A stretch of DNA of 64,000 nucleotides from Monoplex corrugatus (taxonomy: Eukaryota > Mollusca > Gastropoda > Littorinimorpha > Ranellidae), in the NCBI GenBank assembly GCA_030674185.1, contig CM060315.1:85503454-85567453 (forward strand), written 5' to 3'. A program made the position numbers and the translations under genes. Below, piece by piece: positions 44,820 to 56,041 of this stretch; the stretch's first letter is position 1; each line of letters begins with the position of its first letter. Under the pieces are notes generated by a model that did not search any database, was not told the origin of the DNA, and was given only the letters and a program-made list of their open reading frames with translations.

Positions 44820-47582
44820 GGGAAGAGACAGGGAAGGGGAGGGAGAGAAAAATAAAAATGACAGCCTTACTCAACCATTCACATAATGGAGAATCAATCT
44901 CACCACTCAAAACAGTGTTATCATTTCAGTAACCCTTGACTGAGGACTGAACATTGTGCTTGATTCAAAACAATAGCAGGAATGAGCACAATGAATCAAA
45001 CATCCAGTGCCTCTAAATATGATTTAACATACCACCTGTGACCATATATGTACAATTTTTGTGTGTGTTTTTCAACAAACATCATTTCAAAGACAAAAAC
45101 GCACACAAAAGAAAAACATAAAGGAGTTGGGGGAGGGATATAGCAGTATTTTTTAACCTAACTACATGTTTAGCTATAACATAGCATGCCTGACTGCATT
45201 GTGGTGCCAATAGGTCACCAAGTCTCGGCCCACTTTTAGTAGCTGCTAATACTGGTATAAACTGAAGTAGTTTGCTTACGACATCATGGTCAAGCTTCCA
45301 GTCCCTTATGCGTGCGCATGACCCAGAACAAACCTCATTGCATTTATTTCTTCAGCCATCATTACTACAAACAAATGCTTTTCATACAAGACCAGTCTGC
45401 TTAAAACCACCCAATCAGTAATGACGTAATGTTTACTCTAAAAACCGAAACACTACTTCAAATATTTATACAATGTCAGCACTAGTCAGGATTCTAAATG
45501 CTGAACTTTCCATCTGATATGCTCTGAAACTTCACGCTTTACATTGATTCTCGTCCAGTTCACAGTGTTCACAATAATCATACAAAAACTGTCCATATCC
45601 TTACCCATACTACAAATGTTATGTTTTCTCTCTCTGACAACTGCAGGCAAACAAAAGAAACTTGCAAACTCACCAGCACCAGCAAAGAATCATGATTTCA
45701 AAAACAGATAAGAACTTAGAAATGCGTCAAAATATTACTATCAGCATACATATCAGAATAAAGACAATAATAACAATCAAACTGATATACACATGAGAAT
45801 ACAAGACAAATAATAATAATCAAACTGAAATGTCAGCTTATGGCATTTTTTCTAATTAAGCACTTTCCCTGTCCCTATACCTGTATTAACATGATTGACA
45901 AAAATGTTAGAGTAAAACTTTTCTTCAATGATTTTTTTTGTATGAATTTTTTACACTGATTTTTGTACAGAACAAAATGATGTGACAAAGTAGAACAGAC
46001 AAAAACGTAAATTTTACAAGTACGAAGCCAGAACACAGGAACAGACACAAACACACAGACAAATAATCTCAACAATTTCCAGACTCATCAACATTATTCA
46101 AGAATTTAAGTCCAGATTCATTTCATGGTAGTCAAATAATTCACACATACACTGACAAAAATGGGACTTAAATAAGATATAGCTGTTGCAACCAAATCTC
46201 TTTTCATCGATTTCACAACCTCACTTTTAATATCATTCTTCACTATCAGTCACTACAATACTTCAAATATCAGGCTTACAAGAAGGTAGCCAGCACAATC
46301 CACTTCTGGGTAGTCTTCAGTCCAAGAAGACAGAATAAAGACTGCTTTAGGCAATAGAAGAAAAAATCATTGGCAAACTGACAGAAAATGAGACATTATT
46401 CATCCACAATTTATACAGAACTGGAGACTTTTCTTGGTAACCAAATACTAAGCTCCCTGCTACAGTACTAGGGAGGGTAATTACTCAAAAAGCAAAACCA
46501 AACTGAATGAAGGTCCCCCTGGTTAGGAGACTGCCACCAGCATGTCCCTCCAAAACAGACCGGTGAATGACCAACACTTAAGACCTTGATGTCAACTTAT
46601 CTGAAGCAAAGAAGTGGCAGAAAAAACAAACCAAACTGAAGTCACCATCAGATCAAGACATTATGGGCCACAGAACATGGGACAAATTTCACAATGCTAT
46701 GGTGACTATGTGAAGGAGAGATGTATGACAATGCTACCCAGTTCCACTTAGAACTGAAACTGTTAGACAGGGTCAAACTCTATGCTTCTCTTATCCAAAT
46801 CTGAAACGTACCCACCCATCTCACAATTCATTGTTTGGTAGCAACCAGCTCTCTGAATTGCCATTAGGGCCTTCTACAGAATGGCCGAGCAAATAAATTA
46901 CATGATGATCACTTTTGGTAATAAATACACCCTCACCACAAAGTGACAAATCAATCCTCACCACAAACTGACAAATATGTCTTTTTTGACAAATCAATAT
47001 CTCTTTATCCCTTCAAAACGGAATTCACAAACATATGTTAACATAAGATTAGCTCCAACATCTCTCACCTCCTCCATTTCATAAAATAACATAAACAGTC
47101 AAAAACACAAAGGAAAACATCAAAGACCAACCGTTCTCAAGGCCATATCCATGAACATTGTGTGGTAATTATATTAACTGCTACAGACTGGACAAAATCA
47201 TACACAAAACAATTGGCATATTCAAGCCATTGTCACTTTCTTGTTTTTGTTTTGTTTCATTTGTTGACAAAATCATGAGTAGGCCTACAACCTGAGCAAA
47301 GAATGGAATATATCCAATACAGTTTGAGAAGAAGTACATAAAATTATAATTTGAAGGTCCTTCCTTCATCAGCAGATATTTCTTTACAGAAAATAAAAAT
47401 CTTTCCCTCTCTTACTCTTCTATACACCAATTTCAGGCCAGAAGCTTCTGGACAGGGTGAAAGAGTGAAAGGATTTAAATGCACAGCAAACCATTACAAA
47501 ACAAAGCACATATAATAAATAAGTTCTTCAATGGAGGAAAACATTCCAGACACTAACAATGATGATTCATCACATCCTTGCA
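44820..47582 (-). other. Probable long 3' UTR / downstream region of HBS1-like gene
   Basis: This 2.8-kb stretch lacks any recognisable dispersed repeat apart from one foldback element at 47398-47478. That is unusual in this window and fits exonic UTR sequence downstream of the predicted stop at 47583. AATAAA on the minus strand occurs near 45340 and 44690. This is inference from position only. Confidence 0.35.
47398..47478. mobile_element. TTAA foldback mini-element, degenerate copy
   Basis: The hinge 'ccagaagcttctggacaggg' and right arm 'gaaagagtgaaaggatttaa' are clear. The left TTAA is lost. Confidence 0.5.
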
Positions 47583-47609
47583 TCACTGGTCATCTCTTTG
47601 GAGTTTGGT
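47583..47609 (-). CDS. HBS1L: HBS1-like GTPase, predicted terminal coding exon
   Basis: On the minus strand, after a pyrimidine-rich tract ending TTCTTCAG, the sequence reads TKLQRDDQ and then TGA (47583-47585). The start phase (0) matches the phase of the donor at 54012 (GAG|GTGAGG). The joined protein would end GMIEETKLQRDDQ, near the length expected for HBS1 proteins. The exon is very short, so it could be fortuitous. Without splicing, the previous exon would read on for 14 codons to a stop near 53971. Confidence 0.4.
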   Translation of the reverse strand, partial: TKLQRDDQ

Positions 47610-47652
47610 CTGAAGAATCTGAACAATGAAAAAAAACAAAAAACTATCATTT

Positions 47653-48000
47653 CAAACATTTTCAGTCTGCTGTGTGTGGAATATTAAGTGTGAATTATTC
47701 TTATTATAATCATTAATAATCATATATTCTGATGAATATTAGTAACATTCTGATCATTTGCAAACATTTTCAGTCTGCTGTGTGTGCAATATTAAGTGTG
47801 AATTATTCTTATTACAATCATTAATAATCATATATTCTGATGATATTAGTAACATTCTGATCATTTGCAAACATTTTCAGTCTGCTGTGTGTGCAATATT
47901 AAGTGTGAATTATTCTTATTACAATCATTAATAATCATATATTCTGATGAATATTAGTAACATTCTGATCATTTGCAAACATTTTCAGTCTCATAGCATA
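47653..48000. repeat. 108-bp tandem repeat, three copies plus partial
   Basis: Starts ('caaacattttcagtctgctg') at 47653, 47761, 47868 and 47976. The copies are nearly identical. Confidence 0.95.
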
Positions 48001-48060
48001 CTGCTGTGTGTGCAATATTATATACTTTATTATGGACCAACATCAATTGTCATTTTATCC

Positions 48061-48326
<266 letters not shown>

Positions 48327-48694
48327 AGCTGTCATACATACAGAGGAACTTTTTAAGTAAATTCCCATTCAGCTACTTAGTAACTATGCTCACCATATCT
48401 AACTAACGCAGAGTGGCACACGATTACCCTATTTTTGGCCGTAACCTAACACATAATGTACTGAGAGTTCAGTCAAAAGACGCCTCCAGGTTGGCACTCC
48501 AGATTGTGATGCAAGTAATCTTTCCTCTTTTTTTAGACTTGGTGTGCCAGGCCAGAGAGGAGGCTCTCAAATGGAGCCAGCAGAGTGGGCCTAAGAGATG
48601 GATACGATAAGTGCACCAGTTACATAGGGAATTTACCTTAACATTTTTCATGTTTTAGCATCATACACTGTACAATATCCACCTAATGCAAAAT

Positions 48695-49350
48695 TCAAAG
48701 ACTGGAAGACGGCACAGATGCTTCACTCTGGTCTGTCCACCTCCTGGAGGCATCTAAGATGGTGTTAACTGAAACGAAGGAGATGTAGGACAGACCCTCT
48801 GTGGTGGAGACTTGTAGATCTCTTGGGTAATGGTTAATATGGATGGATTCCTTGTACCAATTGGGTGCTTCTAGAACATCACCAGTGGACACTGAGAGGG
48901 CCTGGAGTTCATGGGCCTTGGGGTTGCTCTGATAGGGATGAAGACAATTTCTTTATTTGCCCTGATGACTGTTTCTGAGAGCCATTGTGATATGGTGGTA
49001 GCCATGATATCTTTGATGTTTTATTTGTTAACGGAGATAAAAGAGTCTCTGGTGAAAGAATCTCACTGAAGCTGAGTAATGCCAGTAGTGTTTGAAGCAG
49101 TGGACAAGGCACAAGAGCCATCTTCTCCTCTTGTGTCTCTGGGGTTCAAAAAGGAGACTAGAGATGAGATTCTGAAGGAACGTGTTCTAGGCTTTGGTTG
49201 TTGGGTCTTGGCCAAAAATTTTGATAAGAATGAGAGAGAGAGAGAGATCTCCATTGCTATGGAATCCAACGTCTCCCTTAGCCCTACTAGTGCATTGATT
49301 TCGCTGCAGCGACAGAAAGTAGCAAAGGCCAGAAGGAAGGCCGCTTTGTA
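48695..49350 (-). pseudogene. Tyrosine recombinase relic (YR element)
   Basis: Minus-strand pieces, in several frames, encode KAAFLLAFATFCRCSEINAL (the first catalytic Arg region of tyrosine recombinases). LSFLSKFLAKTQQPKPRTRS follows, and near the end KAHELQALSVSTGDVLEAPN with INHYPRDL. The order fits the Arg ... His-x-x-Arg ... Tyr scheme. Here the second motif reads HELQ, so that Arg is lost, and stops interrupt the frame. This recombinase type is found in YR transposons or retrotransposons of molluscs. It is distinct from the DIRS recombinase at 54.6 kb. Not functional. Confidence 0.6.
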
Positions 49351-49503
49351 GGAAAAGAGAGAAAAGGAATCACATCTATTGGTTGAAAAGTGGGCACCAG
49401 ATTTCTTTGAGGATGAGTACTAAGTCCCATTTTCAGATCTGAGAGGGGATCATAGTCTCTTGAACAACAGGCCTCTGAAGTCTTTTCAGAGGAGGAAGTT
49501 ATT

Positions 49504-50163
49504 TTAACTCACTCGCTACATACAATTATGCCCCTTCCTGTTTCCCTGATACGCACCATTGTATAGGTCATGAGAAAAATTCTCATAAAAATAAATGAAA
49601 ACAGAGTTTTGAAATTTGGCGGGTCATATAATAAAAGATTGGTGTACAACATGCTGAATTTCAATTATCTAACCCTCATGGTTGCTGAGTAACGGTACAA
49701 GTAAAATTAGAGACATTTTCAGGTGAAAAATGCCTTAAAAATACACAGTCAGGTCAATAAATCAGTTCCTACAGTCACATTTTCAATGAAATTTGATACA
49801 ATTTGAAATTTGATACAATCCAACGTGCACACAAACCATGTGCACTGAAAGAAAAGATCATGTTGAACAGCGCCGTGTTGTTAAGTAATTGTTCAGCCAG
49901 TCGCTTTTCTGTCGTCTGCTTCACTGGGGAGATACTAGATCGTGAACTTTGCAATGACCACTCACCAACTGCTTAGTACAGTGACCTCAAGGCCTGAAAC
50001 GCGGCTAGGAATGACCAGACAATCTATTTCTGGCTATTAGTTTCGGTTGACGGAACTACTGAAAGCCCCGCAAATTTTCAAAACTCAAGTCAGATTTCTC
50101 CGACGCTTGTAGACAAGTGTTGTTGACACATGATCATCCCGACGCTTGTAGCAAGAGAGTTAA
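49504..50163. mobile_element. TTAA MITE family M3, copy 1
   Basis: It runs TTAACTCACTCGCTACATAC ... GCTTGTAGCAAGAGAGTTAA. The interior ('cctcatggttgctgagtaac', 'gtaaaattagagacattttc') is the reverse complement of 60204-60853. It is 660 bp with no open frame, so a non-autonomous TTAA element. Confidence 0.9.
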
Positions 50164-50194
50164 AGAAAGCCGCCACCCCCTCCCCTCATTGTTG

Positions 50195-51852
50195 CCGGCC
50201 CTAATAGAAGAAAATGGACTTGGATGAGTCCAGGAGATAACACCAAAAATCAGATTGACTACATCCTGATTAATAAAAAGATTTAGAAATTCTTTACTGT
50301 CAGCAAAAACACTACCAGGCGCAGACTGCAACAGTGACCACAATCCTGTAGTGGAAAGATTTAGGTTGAAATTACGGAAAAGGAAACAGACCAAAAACAA
50401 CATCAAACTAGATCTTGGACTCTTAAAGACAGATGAAGTGATACATCAAAAATTTAATGTACATGTTCAAAATAAATTCAGTGCTCTGGAAGACGTTGGT
50501 GACAGTGAGGAACAATGGACAAAGTTGAGAAATTCGATAAATAAAGCTTGTGAAGAAATCCCTGTAGTAGATAGAAAAGCAAAAAAGAACTGAATGACAA
50601 AAGAAATTCTAGGCTTGATGGAGGAACGGAGGAAGGCAAAGAGAAACGATGGAAATATACAGGAAGATAAACAAACAAATCAGGAATAGGTGCAATGAAG
50701 CTAAGGAAGCTTGGCTAAAACAAAATGCAAAGAAATAGAAGACAGACACAAAAACGGAAATTGTCCATAGGAAAAATACATGCACATCAACTGGTTGCTT
50801 AAAATCGAAAGATGGTATGATTCTCATGGAAAAAGACAAAATATTAGACAGATGGGGAGAGTACATTAAAGACCTTTTTGAAGATGACAGAAACGCAGAA
50901 CACATTATAAGAAAGAACTTTGAAAGACCACCCATAATGAAAGGTGAAGTTAGAGCAGCATTGAAAAAGATGAAACCAGGAAAAGCCCCAGGACCACACA
51001 ACATTACCACAGAGATGATTGAAGCCCTGGAGGCACTCGGTATAGAAAAAATAGCAGTCCTCCTAAATGAAATTTATGACACTGGAAAAATCCCCAAAGA
51101 TACGTCAAAATCAATTTTCATTACACTTCCAAAGAAGACAGGGGCTATAGAATGCGAACTCCATCATACAATCAGTTTGATGAGTCATGTAACCAAGATC
51201 CTATTAAGAATAATCATGATGAGGACTAGGAATAAAATCAAAAGAGAAATAGCAGATGAACAGTATGGATTTGTGGAAGGGAAAGGGACTATTAATGCCA
51301 TATACATCCTAAGAACTATCAAGTCAATCGAGGTGAACAAGGATTTATATTTATGCTTTGTTGACTATACCAAGGCTTTCGATCGGGTAAGACATAAAGA
51401 ACTGATCAACCAACTAGAAAGACTCAATATTGATGGAAAACATCTACGATTAATCAGAAATATATATTGGGAACAAACAGCTGCAATGAGAATAAAAAAC
51501 GATATAAGCTCTTTCCAAAGCTTCAAAAGAGGAGTCAGAGAGGGTTGTGTTTTGTCACCAGATCTGTTTTCACTTTACAGCGAAAACATCATGAGAAACC
51601 TAGAAGAAGACCCTGGATCAAAGGTTGGAGGAAAAATGATAAACAACATTCGATACGCAGATGACACTGTGCTAATTGCAGAAAGTGAAAGGGACCTACA
51701 AAACCTCGTGAATATACTTGAAACAGAAAGCAAACGTAAGGGGTTGGAACTAAACAGCAGGAAGACCGAAGTCATGGTGATCAGTAAAAAACATGAAATC
51801 CCCTCATGCAAAATAACAGCAAACGGCACAACCTTGAGACTGGTTGATAAAT
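50195..51852 (+). pseudogene. LINE family A, copy with longest open reverse transcriptase
   Basis: It begins within the endonuclease C-terminus (GLKLRKRKQ-type segment at ~50355, NKFSALEDVGDSEEQW). It then has a continuous 350-codon frame (50817-51869) with KMKPGKAPGP, LYLCFVDYTKAFDRVRHKEL, GVREGCVLSPDLFSLYSENI and the catalytic YADDTVLIAESERDLQNLV. The frame is cut at 51853 by a TTAA element. The remaining LINE resumes at 52999. The upstream part contains stops at ~50593 and ~50740. Confidence 0.9.
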
Positions 51853-52154
51853 TTAACCAACCCTCTTAGCTTCATTACGACCGCAGCCGACAGTTCCACC
51901 CGCACTGCCTGGCGCTTCATTACAGCCGTACATGACCGTAAAAGTCAGCCACGAGCATGGGCTATTTTGATCACGTACTGATCACATGTTTCTGGCCCTG
52001 GGAGACTGACAATTGGTCAAACATTCTTGGTATCATCCAATGAGATGATCTTGGGAAAATTAGCACTACACACACATCCATTCACTTATGCTTGGGCGCA
52101 AAATGTGGTTGGGGTATTTTCATCCATGCCTCATAGCGTGTGAAAACATTGGCG

Positions 52155-52418
52155 ATGCCCTTCGTAGCAGACGGTTTTCAGGATACAGATGATTGTCCAG
52201 ATTATTCAGATGAGGAATTAAATACTACTGTTCGTGAATTAGGAAAACACGAAGATGTATTTGAGTCAGATATTGAGGTATGTGAGGGGGAAGATGATGA
52301 AAATTGTGATTTAGGAGAGCAGACCGACACAGAAGATAGCACGCCGCTGGCCGCATTCCAGCGAACGTGGCACCCAGCTCTGGTTCTGCTGACAGTAAAG
52401 AAATTTGATCAAATCTAA
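52155..52418 (+). CDS. Acidic N-terminal piggyBac-like ORF of PB4
   Basis: ATG 52155 opens an 87-codon frame: DDCPDYSDEELNTTV, then VFESDIEVCEGEDDENCD, then STPLAAFQRTW, and a stop at 52418. Composition and position match the acidic leader before the DDE domain of piggyBac transposases, but no catalytic domain follows. The stop lies inside the left arm of a 29-bp hairpin. It may be only the residue left after internal deletion. Confidence 0.45.
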   Translation: MPFVADGFQDTDDCPDYSDEELNTTVRELGKHEDVFESDIEVCEGEDDENCDLGEQTDTEDSTPLAAFQRTWHPALVLLTVKKFDQI

Positions 52419-52476
52419 AGGTTTGACGTCAGCTGGCAGTGTAAAAAACTGCCAGCTGACGTCAAACCTTTAGATT
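52412..52476. repeat. Perfect 29-bp inverted repeat, 7-nt loop
   Basis: The left arm 52412-52440 starts AATCTAAAGGTTTGACGTCA. The right arm 52448-52476 is its exact complement, and the loop is GTAAAAA. It contains the palindrome TGACGTCA in each arm. It lies within PB4, directly after its ORF. Confidence 0.95.
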
Positions 52477-52998
52477 GTTTCTTTTTGTTTTTGTACCGAC
52501 AATTAGTAAACTGTATTATGAACTTTGAATGTAGTTTTGTAGTGGAAAGAAAAATAGTGATAAAAACTACCTGAACAAACTGTGTAAATACCTGAGGAGT
52601 ACTTGGTGACATTTGGTGACCACTGTGATACTATCACATGGAAATGCTGTTAGACACTTTAGCTAAGCCATACTCTAATTCATTACTCATCTGTATGTGT
52701 TGTGGTCACGTATAGGTGTGCTTCTCTTGTTTTCATACATATGTCACTTATTTATTCATGTTTGGTGACATCTTTGGTGACAATGACACGACAAGCAGTG
52801 GTTAAAAAGACATACTCACTTGGATATGGAAGTAAAGCATGTTTACCGACACCTGACAAATTTCTAGCTTTATATCTGATCAGACATGCTCACAATGTAC
52901 TCATGAACAGAGTAACCCTATTTTGGGGGAAAAAGCTTCAGAAAATTCGAAATCTAGGGGCAGTTCAGCTCTCTAGAATACAAATACAAGAGGGTTAA

Positions 52999-53135
52999 AT
53001 CCTGGGAACGATCATTTCACCAGATGGCAGATGCACATCAGAAATAGCCAGCAGAATCGGCCAAGCAAAAACAACATTCAAGAAGATGGAGAGCATTCTT
53101 ACCAACAAATGCCTATCAATTAACATCAGGAAGAG
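52999..53135 (+). pseudogene. LINE family A, continuation after PB4
   Basis: It resumes with 'tttcaccagatggcagatgc' and ends at 'aggaagagagttcttaaag'. It is truncated there by repeat R1. Confidence 0.85.
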
Positions 53136-53149
53136 AGTTCTTAAAGCCC

Positions 53150-53640
53150 AACCAACAGCACAAAGCCATATGAGGGCCATAACCATTTCATAACATACAC
53201 ATCTGATTAGAAAAAAAAAACATGGAAAAGAAAACCATGTACAAATATCAATGCATGCGCACATATAATCTAAGGATATGCTCCTGGTGTTAATCATTCT
53301 GTCCAATTTATCATCAGAGGATTTCAATAAACAAACCTGGATACTAATTTGAACATAACTCCTGACAAAACTGCCCAAAATTGCTTCCGCACAGCACATT
53401 TTCCTCAGCGCCAAACATGCAGTCAATACATGTACCTAATTATCAGTCCTATGAGAAAGTATTAAGTCTTTACAGAACACATACAGGTGAATGGACCAGC
53501 AAAGCAGGAGGAAGGAAAAAAACAGAGTGACAGAAAAGAGGAAATTTCTAGCACAGAATTTCCAGAAGGTGGAGATACCATTTATACTGAAAAAGCCCCT
53601 GGCATCCCTATGGGGGAAGATGAAACATCTAAAATACTGG
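53150..53640. repeat. Interspersed repeat R1, copy 2
   Basis: Co-linear with 43850-44390 ('caaagccatatgagggccat', 'gaggaaatttctagcacaga'). Confidence 0.8.
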
Positions 53641-54012
53641 CTGAATTCAAATTCAACCCAGAATGAAACAGAACAAAACGCACTTTAAAATCTCCCAATT
53701 TTTATGATTAAAAAAATGTTTTTTTACTACCATTAATTCTGTAATTTTCCTAACTTTTCAAATGTGCATATATGGTTAGATACGTTTAGTATGCATTTAT
53801 CTGTGCCTATTTACTGATGTGTGTGTTCTGATATACAGCTATATCTGTGATGTATAATGCATCCCACTTTATGTCCTATAAAATCTGTAATGCACAGTGA
53901 GTCCAAATGAGTTTGGACAATAGTGTTATACAAGAATGATTATCATTATTATCTTTTATCAGAAAAGAGATATTTAATGCATTAGTCTATGATGTACTGT
54001 ATTGCTCCTCAC
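53641..54012. other. Intron or 3' flank, no repeat recognised
   Basis: It lies immediately downstream, on the minus strand, of the HBS1-like exon. It would be 3' UTR if that exon is the last one. Confidence 0.4.
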
Positions 54013-54157
54013 CTCCTCAATCATTCCAGCAGCAATGGTATGGCCACTGTTTCTCAGCATGAAACGTCCTAAATCACGGTACTGTGAGTACAGCTCTACA
54101 CACACACTGCGTTCAAACTCCAGCTCTACTATAGCACTGCTGTTCTTTGTCAAACAC
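54013..54157 (-). CDS. HBS1L: HBS1-like translational GTPase, C-terminal domain exon
   Basis: The minus-strand exon starts after TTTCAG at 54157, completing an AAG codon from the previous exon. It encodes CLTKNSSAIVELEFERSV, then ELYSQYRDLGRFMLRNSG, then HTIAAGMIEE, followed by a GTGAGG donor at 54012. The 'LGRFMLR.sG.TIAAG' pattern is the signature of domain III in the EF1A/eRF3/HBS1 family. The serine-threonine-glycine context upstream (KSTGE) points to HBS1 rather than eRF3 or EF1A. HBS1 works with Pelota in no-go decay, splitting ribosomes stalled on mRNA in the cytoplasm. The exon looks intact. Too little is present to assess the G domain, which lies beyond the window. Confidence 0.85.
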
Positions 54158-54330
54158 CTGAAACATGCAAAATGTATTATAGAATTTCATTATTTATGGT
54201 GTTCTTTTTAAAACATCTGAAACATGCCAAACAGACAATAACAGTTCCACTAATGCATTGTTGTTCTTTGTCAAATGCCTGAAATATGTAACTTATCAGC
54301 AGGAAACTCCACAATCAAACAAACTCACCT

Positions 54331-54582
54331 TGTGACGTTTGAGTGGGGTTTTACAGACCAGTATGAAGTCAGGATGGGATCAGGAGAGAGAACGTGCGAG
54401 TTCGTCAGATTGAACGTGCAAATGGCGCAGGCAGGATCAGGCAATGGAGGGAACAGAGACTCAAGAGAGTTGACAGATTCTATTTCGTTTGAAAACAGGA
54501 AGCATTCATACAGATTACAGGAGAGGCGCCTGATCCCATCCTGACTTCATGCTGGTCTGCAAAACCTCACTCAAACGTCACA
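54331..54582. mobile_element. MITE family M2 with ~54-bp inverted arms
   Basis: The left arm TGTGACGTTTGAGTGGGGTT (continuing through 'cagaccagtatgaagtcagg') and the right arm are inverted copies with ~3 mismatches. The symmetry extends a few bases further into the flanks ('aactcacc'/'ggtgagtt'). The loop of ~145 bp contains the interior shared with 2390-2590. Not coding. Confidence 0.88.
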
Positions 54583-54679
54583 TGGTGAGTTCGTTTTATG
54601 GTGGAGTTTTGCCTCTCAGAATTCTGTCAGGATTCTGGGTCAAGCAAAATTTGAGAGACCTTCGTCTATTTGCCTTCAT

Positions 54680-55240
54680 TTCCTTGAAGGACAGCTTTGC
54701 CAAGACGACCCTGTGTGTGTGTATAGGCTTGTGGTAATATGCAGCAAAAGTGCTTTTGTTTTCCAGCCAGCTGTTTTCAGGACAGTTTTTAATGGAACAT
54801 TTCCTACCACTTTTGACGTGGCCACAGAGTGGGTAGAATGTGGTGTGAAAATAGTCATGTCTATGCCAGCTTTGGACAAGCAATATCTTCATCCAATGTC
54901 TCAATGTGTCTCGGGAATGCCTTTATGATGATCCCGCAAGGTGATAAAAAGTTTGGTTTCAGAGACTCATAATGCTTCTGTGCACTTGAGGTATGCTTGT
55001 AGATAGGTAAATGGGCAAATGCGTCTGTCAGGTGGATAGGCTGTGAAGGACAGTTCAAACTGATGTCATGTAGGTGTTGAGGTTTTCAGTGGTTTTCAGC
55101 AAGTCTCCAATCCTACATCTAACTTCTCTTTTGTTCCAAGACATGTTACGGATATCCATCAGCCACACAGTTTGGCCCCGTTGACCTGATATCAACAAAC
55201 ACAGCATCACCACCTTCAATGATAATTGGGGAAAGGACAA
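54680..55240 (-). pseudogene. DIRS tyrosine recombinase, decayed
   Basis: SLKVVMLCLLISGQRGQTVW (first Arg motif), then RCRIGDLLKTTENLNTY, then LSKAGIDMTIFTPHSTHSVA and VLKTAGWKTK. The second catalytic motif, normally His-x-x-Arg, reads HSTH, so the Arg has been replaced. The nucleophile region is frameshifted. Inactive. Confidence 0.82.
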
Positions 55241-56041
55241 GCCCTTAGTAGGAGACTATTTCCTAGGAAAGTCAAGAACCGTCTCTACATCCCATGCAAC
55301 GCTGGTGCAGGGTAAGGTAGGCTTCTGATTAAACACTCCTGATAATTTGCAGACTATAGGATGGGATCCTACAGATTTGTTGTCATTCAAAGAAAACATA
55401 GAAACAGCACTCTTAGCAACATTTAAGGAGCTAAAACCTTTGCCTTCTTGGAAAAGAGCAGTGAGGAAAATCAGTAACTCTGATAGAGAGAAAAGGGATT
55501 TTTATCCCATTCAGAACAGAAAAGTAACCATCCTTTGATGTAAGTGCTGTAACACTTCTTTGTCCAGGAAGTCCCTGTACCTGCAAAGCTCGCTGATAAA
55601 CTGCAGGCTATCAACTTTATTTTGTTCCAGAGCTGATGAAGTTCGCTAGTTGATGGGTTGGTCAGTAGGTCCGGTTTTCAAGATAGAAACACTGGGTAAT
55701 CTGTCAGAAGGTGAAGGGTCTTGGTGTCCCAAGGTTAAGTTGGCCACAATGGGGTGATGAGGATGCACTCGGCCTTTTGTAGTTCCAATTGTTGTAGAAT
55801 CCTTGGGATGAGGCTAAAAGGAGGAAAGCAAAAGCTGAAGAACTGTTCCCAATTCAGGCTAAACGCATCCACATCCCATGCCTCTGGATCTGAATTCCAA
55901 GATACATATTTTTGTATTTAATCTGGATGCAAACAGGTCAACTGAGCATTCTGCAAGTTGGTGCATAAATGTTTGTAAAAACATGATAGTCTAGACTCCA
56001 TTCCAGTTCAAGTTTGAGGGTCCTAGACTCCAAATCAGCAT

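Larger units (their letters stand above)
51853..52998 (+). mobile_element. piggyBac-type element PB4 inserted in LINE
   Basis: The LINE sequence 'gataaattTAA' stops at TTAA 51853-51856 and resumes as 'atcctgggaacgatcatttc' after TTAA 52995-52998, a perfect TTAA target duplication. Ends: left CCAACCCTCTTAGC, right complement CCCTCTTGTATT. At 1,146 bp it is non-autonomous. It belongs to a different end family from the CCCCTTGACTGCC elements. Confidence 0.9.
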
